Assembly (NCBI RefSeq): GCF_900113335.1
Contig: NZ_FOOX01000014.1
Location: forward strand, 1 to 64,000
DNA: 64,000 nucleotides
Reading direction: 5' to 3'
Origin: Desulfotruncus arcticus DSM 17038
GTDB taxonomy: Bacteria > Bacillota > Desulfotomaculia > Desulfotomaculales > Desulfallaceae
Shown piece after piece: positions 59,496 through 64,000 of the stretch (position 1 is the stretch's first letter; each line of letters starts with the position of its first letter). The notes under the pieces are model-generated. The model was not told the DNA's origin. It did not search any database and saw nothing but the letters and a program-made list of their open reading frames with translations. Made by a program: the position numbers and the translations under genes.

Positions 59496-59945
59496 TTAGG
59501 CTTCTGCCCTTGGCCGGTCATCCAAACGATGCAGCACCTGAACCAGAACAATACCCCATAATACGGAACCAACCATATGTGAAAAAGCCGTAGGTGCGGG
59601 ATTCTGGCTTAATACCGGCATCCTGTAAGCAATTGGAATTGCATAAAATAAAAAGTTTAAGGCAAATCCAATTAAAGCACCTTTAATCAAATAATGACGG
59701 GATGTTATATAAGTCAAAATGTACGCCACGGCAATACCCATTAGCCCGGAAAAAAGGATCTGGCCCGCTAAGGCAAACACTGTTCCAAATAATGTAGTCG
59801 GCCTTTGCCCGTAGATTAAAATAGCCGCCCAATCAAGATATAGGTCAGTTGAGAGCCTGAAAACATAAAAAGACAGAAAATCCCAAATATTCATGGCAAT
59901 GGCGCCAATAATACCGGCCGTAAATCCCTTGGTAAACCTGTCCAT
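59496..59945 (-). CDS. Small membrane protein of unknown function
   Basis: 149 residues with four predicted spans (about 8-30, 55-80, 84-108, 122-140). No family motif I can name. It begins MDRFTKGFTAGIIGAIAMNI and ends in a charged tail. A ribosome site CAGGGGTGG precedes the ATG. It is flanked by the large palindrome and by a divergent LysE gene. I cannot infer its role. Confidence 0.75.
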   Translation of the reverse strand: MDRFTKGFTAGIIGAIAMNIWDFLSFYVFRLSTDLYLDWAAILIYGQRPTTLFGTVFALAGQILFSGLMGIAVAYILTYITSRHYLIKGALIGFALNFLFYAIPIAYRMPVLSQNPAPTAFSHMVGSVLWGIVLVQVLHRLDDRPRAEA

Positions 59946-60102
59946 AAGTCAAACCACCCCTGGAATTAGATTGTCTGTTTATTATGCCCGTATGTTTTTA
60001 AAACCATTAACATTATTATTTTCCTGGTGGGGGCAGGATTTTATCAATAGCACCAAGAAAATTTGCTGTTAATGGTATTTTATGCTTATTGGGGTGACCT
60101 AA

Positions 60103-60744
60103 GTGGAATTGGGAGCGATATTTACCACCGCCTTTCTGGTTGGTTTTTCCGGCGCGATGATGCCGGGTCCTTTATTAACAGTAACCATTGGTGAAACCAC
60201 CCGGCGCGGTTTTATAGCCGGTCCGCTGCTTGTACTGGGGCATGCTGTTCTGGAAATTTTGCTGGTGACATTGCTGGTTTTAGGGTTAGCTTCGTATCTG
60301 GCTGCCGACTGGATACATGCGGTTATAGCTCTGGTGGGGGGAATTTTTTTAATTTACCTGGGCTGGACAATGTACAGGGATGCTGTAAAGGGGAAAATTT
60401 CCTTGCAGCTGGATAAGGAAACTGCCGGGAGCGCGGGCATGCATCCGGTGCTGGCCGGAATTTTGATCAGTTTGTCCAACCCTTACTGGAGTCTCTGGTG
60501 GGCCACCGTGGGGCTTGCGTATATCACTACCTCCATGGCGCTGGGAACAGCGGGGCTGGCTGCGTTTTTAAGCGGACATTTGTTGGCCGACCTGGTCTGG
60601 TACGGGGCGGTTTCAGCAGCGGTGGACGGCGGGCGCCGCTTTATGAACCAGAGTGTGTACCGGGGAATTATTATTACTTGCGGCTTGTTTTTAATCGGCC
60701 TGGGCGGGTATTTTGCATACCATGGATTTAATAAATTCCTGTAA
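60103..60744 (+). CDS. LysE/RhtB-family exporter
   Basis: 213 residues with six membrane spans. N-terminal signature FLVGFSGAMMPGPLLTVTIG, then ILISLSNPYWSLWWATVGL, both typical of LysE-type amino-acid exporters. Starts at a GTG with GGGGTGACC about 5 bases upstream. Exports amino acids or related metabolites; substrate unknown. Confidence 0.88.
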   Translation: MELGAIFTTAFLVGFSGAMMPGPLLTVTIGETTRRGFIAGPLLVLGHAVLEILLVTLLVLGLASYLAADWIHAVIALVGGIFLIYLGWTMYRDAVKGKISLQLDKETAGSAGMHPVLAGILISLSNPYWSLWWATVGLAYITTSMALGTAGLAAFLSGHLLADLVWYGAVSAAVDGGRRFMNQSVYRGIIITCGLFLIGLGGYFAYHGFNKFL

Positions 60745-60787
60745 AATCAATGCTATACATTTTTTACATTATGGAAATATTAAAATA

Positions 60788-60832
60788 TATATCCATGCCG
60801 CTAACGCAGCACCAGCAGAGAATGAAAAGGTG
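60788..60832 (+). repeat. Dispersed repeat, partial copy 3
   Basis: The stretch beginning CCATGCCGCTAACGCAGCAC and continuing CAGCAGAGAATGAAAA matches the 5' 45 bases of copies 1 and 2 (about 36280 onward). It is upstream of, and in line with, the MEMO-AMMECR1 gene. The 236-base gap has no other clear feature. Confidence 0.55.
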
Positions 60833-60980
60833 GATGACCCTGTCCGCCCGCCCTTGTGCCTGAGGTGGCAAAGTGTGGAATTCAGCGTGATTTTTTGCAT
60901 ATATACAGTTATACCGACAGAGAAGATTATTGAAAGGAGTTGAATAACCGTTTAACGGTGCAAGCCGTGGACGGGAAGGT

Positions 60981-62387
60981 ATGTCAGTGGTATTTGGTGG
61001 CGTATGCCCACACCCGCCTATCATGGTGCCGGCAGTAGGGCAGGGCAGGGACCGGGAAGTTGCCAAAACTCAAAAATCCATGCTTGAATTGGGGAGAAGG
61101 ATCAAGGAAAGCGGCGCGGAGACATTGCTGATGATAACTCCCCACGGCACGGTGTTTGCCGACGGCATTGGCATTTCGGCTTTTAAGGAATTAAAGGGTG
61201 ATTTAAAACAATTTAATGCCCGGGAGGTTCGTTTTGCCCTGGGTAACGATTTGGAGCTGGCCCGGGAGATAAAGTCAACTGCTTTGCAGAAGGGCGTTTT
61301 GGTTGTGAAAATAGATCAGGAAATGGTGGACCGCTACGGATTGACTCCGGACTTGGACCATGGTATCACCGCCCCGCTTTATTTTATCAGGGAAGCGGGC
61401 GTTGATTTGCCGCTGGTGCATGTATCCATGGGTATGCTGCCATTTAATAATTTGTATTCCTTTGGCGTGGCTGTCCGGGATGCCGCAGCTAAACTGAACA
61501 GAAAGGTGGCGGTGGTGGCCAGCGGTGACCTGTCACACCGTCTGACGCAAGACGCTCCCGCCGGCTATGATCCTTCCGGTAAGGAATATGACCGGACGAT
61601 TGTCAAACTGGTTGGAGATGTAAACGTAGAGGGAATAATGGACCTGAATCCTGATTTTGTGGAGTGCGCCGGTGAGTGCGGTCTGCGTTCCATTATTATG
61701 ATGATTGGCGCTTTTGACGGGGTGTCGGTAGAAAGCGAGGTTTTGTCCTACGAAGGCCCCTTTGGCGTTGGCTATATGGTGGCCGCGCTGCGGCCCGGGA
61801 CTCCTGATTTAAGCCGGAACCTGGAAGAAAAGCTTCTAGGCCGGGCGGTGGAAAAAGTAAGGATTAAAAGAGCGGGCGAAAGCTATCCCGTTCAAATAGC
61901 CCGTAAAACATTGCATCAATATTTCGCGGGAAGTAAAAAGAAAGATGATAGCGAAAATGTACCGGAGGAATTTGCCGGTCGACGGGCCGGTGTGTTTGTT
62001 TCGCTGAAAAAGAACGGTCAACTGAGGGGTTGCATTGGCACCATAGCCCCCACCCGGAATAATGTAATAGAAGAAATTGAGGAAAACGCCATCAGTGCCG
62101 CTACCAGGGACCCCCGTTTCTACCCGGTGGAGCCTGAAGAACTGCCGGAACTTGATATTTCCGTGGATGTCCTGTCAGATGCCGAACCTGTCCGGAATAT
62201 GGATGAACTTGATCCCAAAAGATACGGAGTAATTGTGTCGTCCGGCGGCAGGAGGGGGCTGCTGCTGCCCGACCTGGAAGGTGTCAATACTGTTGACGAA
62301 CAGGTGGCCATTGCCATGCAGAAGGCCGGTATAGAGCCCGGAGAGCCGGTTAAATTGGAAAGGTTTGAGGTTATTCGATACAGGTAA
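60981..62387 (+). CDS. MEMO-like / AMMECR1 fusion protein (AmmeMemoRadiSam system)
   Basis: 468 residues. The N-terminal 270 residues are a LigB/MEMO-like domain ([60 protein letters not shown]) that keeps the His motifs of class III extradiol enzymes. The C-terminal 180 residues are an AMMECR1 domain with the signature [10 protein letters not shown] and [20 protein letters not shown]. These domains occur fused or adjacent to one radical SAM enzyme in many anaerobes, as here (18 bases downstream). The reaction is not established. GGGAAGG is just upstream of the ATG. Confidence 0.9.
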   Translation: MSVVFGGVCPHPPIMVPAVGQGRDREVAKTQKSMLELGRRIKESGAETLLMITPHGTVFADGIGISAFKELKGDLKQFNAREVRFALGNDLELAREIKSTALQKGVLVVKIDQEMVDRYGLTPDLDHGITAPLYFIREAGVDLPLVHVSMGMLPFNNLYSFGVAVRDAAAKLNRKVAVVASGDLSHRLTQDAPAGYDPSGKEYDRTIVKLVGDVNVEGIMDLNPDFVECAGECGLRSIIMMIGAFDGVSVESEVLSYEGPFGVGYMVAALRPGTPDLSRNLEEKLLGRAVEKVRIKRAGESYPVQIARKTLHQYFAGSKKKDDSENVPEEFAGRRAGVFVSLKKNGQLRGCIGTIAPTRNNVIEEIEENAISAATRDPRFYPVEPEELPELDISVDVLSDAEPVRNMDELDPKRYGVIVSSGGRRGLLLPDLEGVNTVDEQVAIAMQKAGIEPGEPVKLERFEVIRYR

Positions 62388-62405
62388 ACAGGGGAGCGGT
62401 TCAGC

Positions 62406-63407
62406 TTGAAACGTGAGGTAATTTTTTATACCAAGGGTGAGCAGGGGGTTGCCAATTGTAAGGTTTGTCCCAGGCTCTGCAATATCAAACCCGGCCAGAG
62501 GGGATTCTGCAGGGTGCGGGAGAACCGGGACGGGGTACTTTACGCCACTAATTACGGTGAATGTTCATCTTATGCTCTTGACCCCATCGAAAAAAAACCG
62601 CTATACCATTTTTATCCCGGGCAGTATATACTGTCGCTGGGTACTGTGGGGTGCAACCTGAGGTGTGGTTTTTGCCAGAACTGGCAGATCGCCCAGGAAG
62701 AGTCCCCCACCACCTACATTTCGCCCCGGCAGGCCGTGGACCTGGCGCTGCAGCAAAAGGCACGGGGTTACTCCTGTGTCGGCCTCGCTTACACCTACTC
62801 GGAGCCGTTTATGTGGTACGAGTATGTTTATGATACAGCCAAACTGGCCCGGGAGGCCGGTTTGAAAAATGTGCTGGTAACCAACGGCTATGTCAGCGAA
62901 GAGCCGCTTAAGGAAATACTTCCTTATATAGATGCCATGAACATAGACGTTAAAGCTTTTACCGAAGATTTTTACCGCTCAACCTGCGCGGGGCGGCTTG
63001 AGCCGGTCAAGCGAACGGTGGAAATAGCTTACCGGCACTGCCACGTTGAAATTACCACTTTGCTGGTTACCGGGCTGAATGACGGCCCCGAAGAAATTAC
63101 CAGGCTGGCGGAGTGGCTGTCCGGGCTTAATGCGGAAATTCCACTGCATTTTTCGCGGTATTTCCCAAACTATAAAATGGACTTGCCGCCGACGCCCGAA
63201 AAAACTCTGCTGCAGGCCAGGGAGATAGCCCGGCGGCAGCTTCGCTATGTTTATATAGGCAACGCACCCCAATTAAAAGCGTCCGGCACCCACTGCCCGG
63301 AGTGCGGCCAATTGCTGCTGGACCGCGCAGGGTATCAGGTCAAGGTATTGGGACCGGCGGGTGGAACCTGCCCGGGCTGCGGTGAAAAAATTGCAATTGT
63401 TATGTAA
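62406..63407 (+). CDS. AmmeMemoRadiSam-system radical SAM enzyme
   Basis: 333 residues. The [4Fe-4S]/SAM motif is GCNLRCGFCQNWQIAQ, preceded by an N-terminal cysteine-rich segment (CKVCPRLCNIKPGQRGFC) of the pyruvate-formate-lyase-activase-like type, and followed by YTYSEPFMWYEYVYDTAKLA and VLVTNGYVSEEPLKEILPYI. A C-terminal zinc-ribbon-like CPECGQLL...CPGCGEK closes it. Substrate unknown; works with the MEMO-AMMECR1 fusion encoded upstream by context. Confidence 0.92.
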   Translation: MKREVIFYTKGEQGVANCKVCPRLCNIKPGQRGFCRVRENRDGVLYATNYGECSSYALDPIEKKPLYHFYPGQYILSLGTVGCNLRCGFCQNWQIAQEESPTTYISPRQAVDLALQQKARGYSCVGLAYTYSEPFMWYEYVYDTAKLAREAGLKNVLVTNGYVSEEPLKEILPYIDAMNIDVKAFTEDFYRSTCAGRLEPVKRTVEIAYRHCHVEITTLLVTGLNDGPEEITRLAEWLSGLNAEIPLHFSRYFPNYKMDLPPTPEKTLLQAREIARRQLRYVYIGNAPQLKASGTHCPECGQLLLDRAGYQVKVLGPAGGTCPGCGEKIAIVM

Positions 63408-63439
63408 TCAGGATATAAGAGTTGTCAGGAGAGTGTAAG

Positions 63440-64000
63440 TTGGCGAATTCAAGAACAGAGGAAGTCAAAAAGATTTTACTAGCACTAGTTCCGGTTGACG
63501 GCACAATTAGTTTGCGTGAGTTGTCGGACCGGGCAGGTGGAGAAATTGATCTGTTGGCCAGCGCGCTTCAATCACTTGCTTCCCGGGGAGAGGTTAATGT
63601 GTTTGGAACGCCGGAAGGGGACCCGGAACAAGTATTACTTACCAAACCAGGTAATAACGGTGCTGCTTTAGCTCCAACCGACGCCAGGGAAAAGGCCCGG
63701 GCAGCCAGGCTAATAGCGGCCAGTATGCCCAGGGTCAGGGTGCTGCTCAGGGAGCGAGCCGCGGACAGCATTCGGGAGATACTTACGGACGGAACACCCC
63801 GCACCAGGGAAGAGCTGGCCTCTATGACGCACCTGCCGCCCCGGCTGCCGGGCGCCATGCCGGACGTCATTGTGCTGCCCGACGGTTCATACACACTGAA
63901 AGGAACACCGGCCGGGGAGACGGAACTGGCCAGGCGCGCCGCCGAATCCAGTGAGCGCAGGGAAGCAATGCAGCGGCAGCGCCGGCGGATCGATGAACTG
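63440..64000 (+). CDS. Unknown protein, N-terminal part (runs off the right edge)
   Basis: 187 codons are visible from a TTG at 63440, eight bases after AGGAGAG. The first 60 residues could form a winged-helix-like domain (VDGTISLRELSDRAGGEIDL with LQSLASRGEVNVFGTPEGD). A second similar block follows (TDGTPRTREELASMT then PDVIVLPDGSYTLKG). The last visible part is a basic, coiled-coil-prone helix (ELARRAAESSERREAMQRQR). I do not recognise the family. It is 32 bases after the radical SAM gene and could be co-transcribed. Confidence 0.65.
   Translation, partial: MANSRTEEVKKILLALVPVDGTISLRELSDRAGGEIDLLASALQSLASRGEVNVFGTPEGDPEQVLLTKPGNNGAALAPTDAREKARAARLIAASMPRVRVLLRERAADSIREILTDGTPRTREELASMTHLPPRLPGAMPDVIVLPDGSYTLKGTPAGETELARRAAESSERREAMQRQRRRIDEL

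Overview
The window reads as chromosomal DNA from an anaerobic, Gram-positive, spore-former-type member of the Clostridia. The closest overall impression is the Desulfotomaculum/Pelotomaculum group (Peptococcaceae sensu lato). This is inferred from gene content: FadR-type beta-oxidation, 2-oxoacid:ferredoxin oxidoreductase, a tungsten/molybdenum aldehyde ferredoxin oxidoreductase, heterodisulfide-reductase-like proteins, TRAP and TTT transporters, strong GGAGG ribosome sites and frequent TTG/GTG starts. No rRNA, tRNA or CRISPR was seen.

Layout. (1) 1-5.2 kb is an AT-rich decayed accessory patch: the end of an IS3-family element with its A AAA AAG frameshift site, a membrane-protein fragment, a GyrI-like ligand-binding protein, a truncated HlyD-type adaptor, a surface protein with three repeats and two BIG2-like domains, a frameshifted Fic gene and an integrase remnant. 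(2) 5.3-11.9 kb, minus strand: a fatty-acid beta-oxidation cluster (fadN-fadA-fadE plus a TetR/FadR-like repressor) with a perfect 18-bp palindrome upstream of fadN. (3) 12.2-13.1 kb: two flagellar-export-related small genes (FlhB tail-like, FliK-like). (4) 13.2-26.9 kb, plus strand: proline-racemase-family enzyme, DUF401-like permease, a TRAP transporter, then PrpF isomerase, NAD-isocitrate dehydrogenase-like enzyme, a fumarate-reductase-like iron-sulfur/flavoprotein pair, aconitase and HdrC/HdrB-like proteins. Two transcription units here begin with related structured leaders ending in terminators. The set fits uptake of a tricarboxylate such as trans-aconitate and its conversion to 2-oxoglutarate, with an Hdr-linked reductase or dehydrogenase as a side branch.

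(5) 27.4-30.6 kb: DUF3870 protein, GntR regulator and a second aconitase. (6) 30.8-41.9 kb: an amino-acid module made of an ornithine-cyclodeaminase-family enzyme, EamA exporter, FadR/GntR regulator, NSS sodium:amino-acid symporter with a 35-residue MetS-like partner, DAO-type flavoenzyme, four-cluster ferredoxin, aldehyde ferredoxin oxidoreductase, MoaD-like protein and glutamate dehydrogenase. Four TGGTCNNACCA boxes in the three key promoter regions suggest one regulon. (7) 42.1-58.8 kb, minus strand: a long run for a hydroxy acid, with TctCBA transporter, IclR regulator, KorABC, an iron-sulfur GltD-like flavoprotein, LarA-like protein, 2-hydroxyacid dehydrogenase, two UxaA large subunits with one tandem SAF protein, a permease, an FAA hydrolase and a hotdog thioesterase. 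(8) 59.5-64 kb: a small membrane protein, a LysE exporter, a MEMO-AMMECR1 fusion with its radical SAM partner, and an unknown gene running off the edge.

Two families of non-coding repeats are scattered between genes: a ~100-bp element lying upstream of, and in the same direction as, three unrelated genes, and compound palindromes whose stems differ by compensatory changes. All functional assignments rest on reading motifs by eye; no database search was possible.
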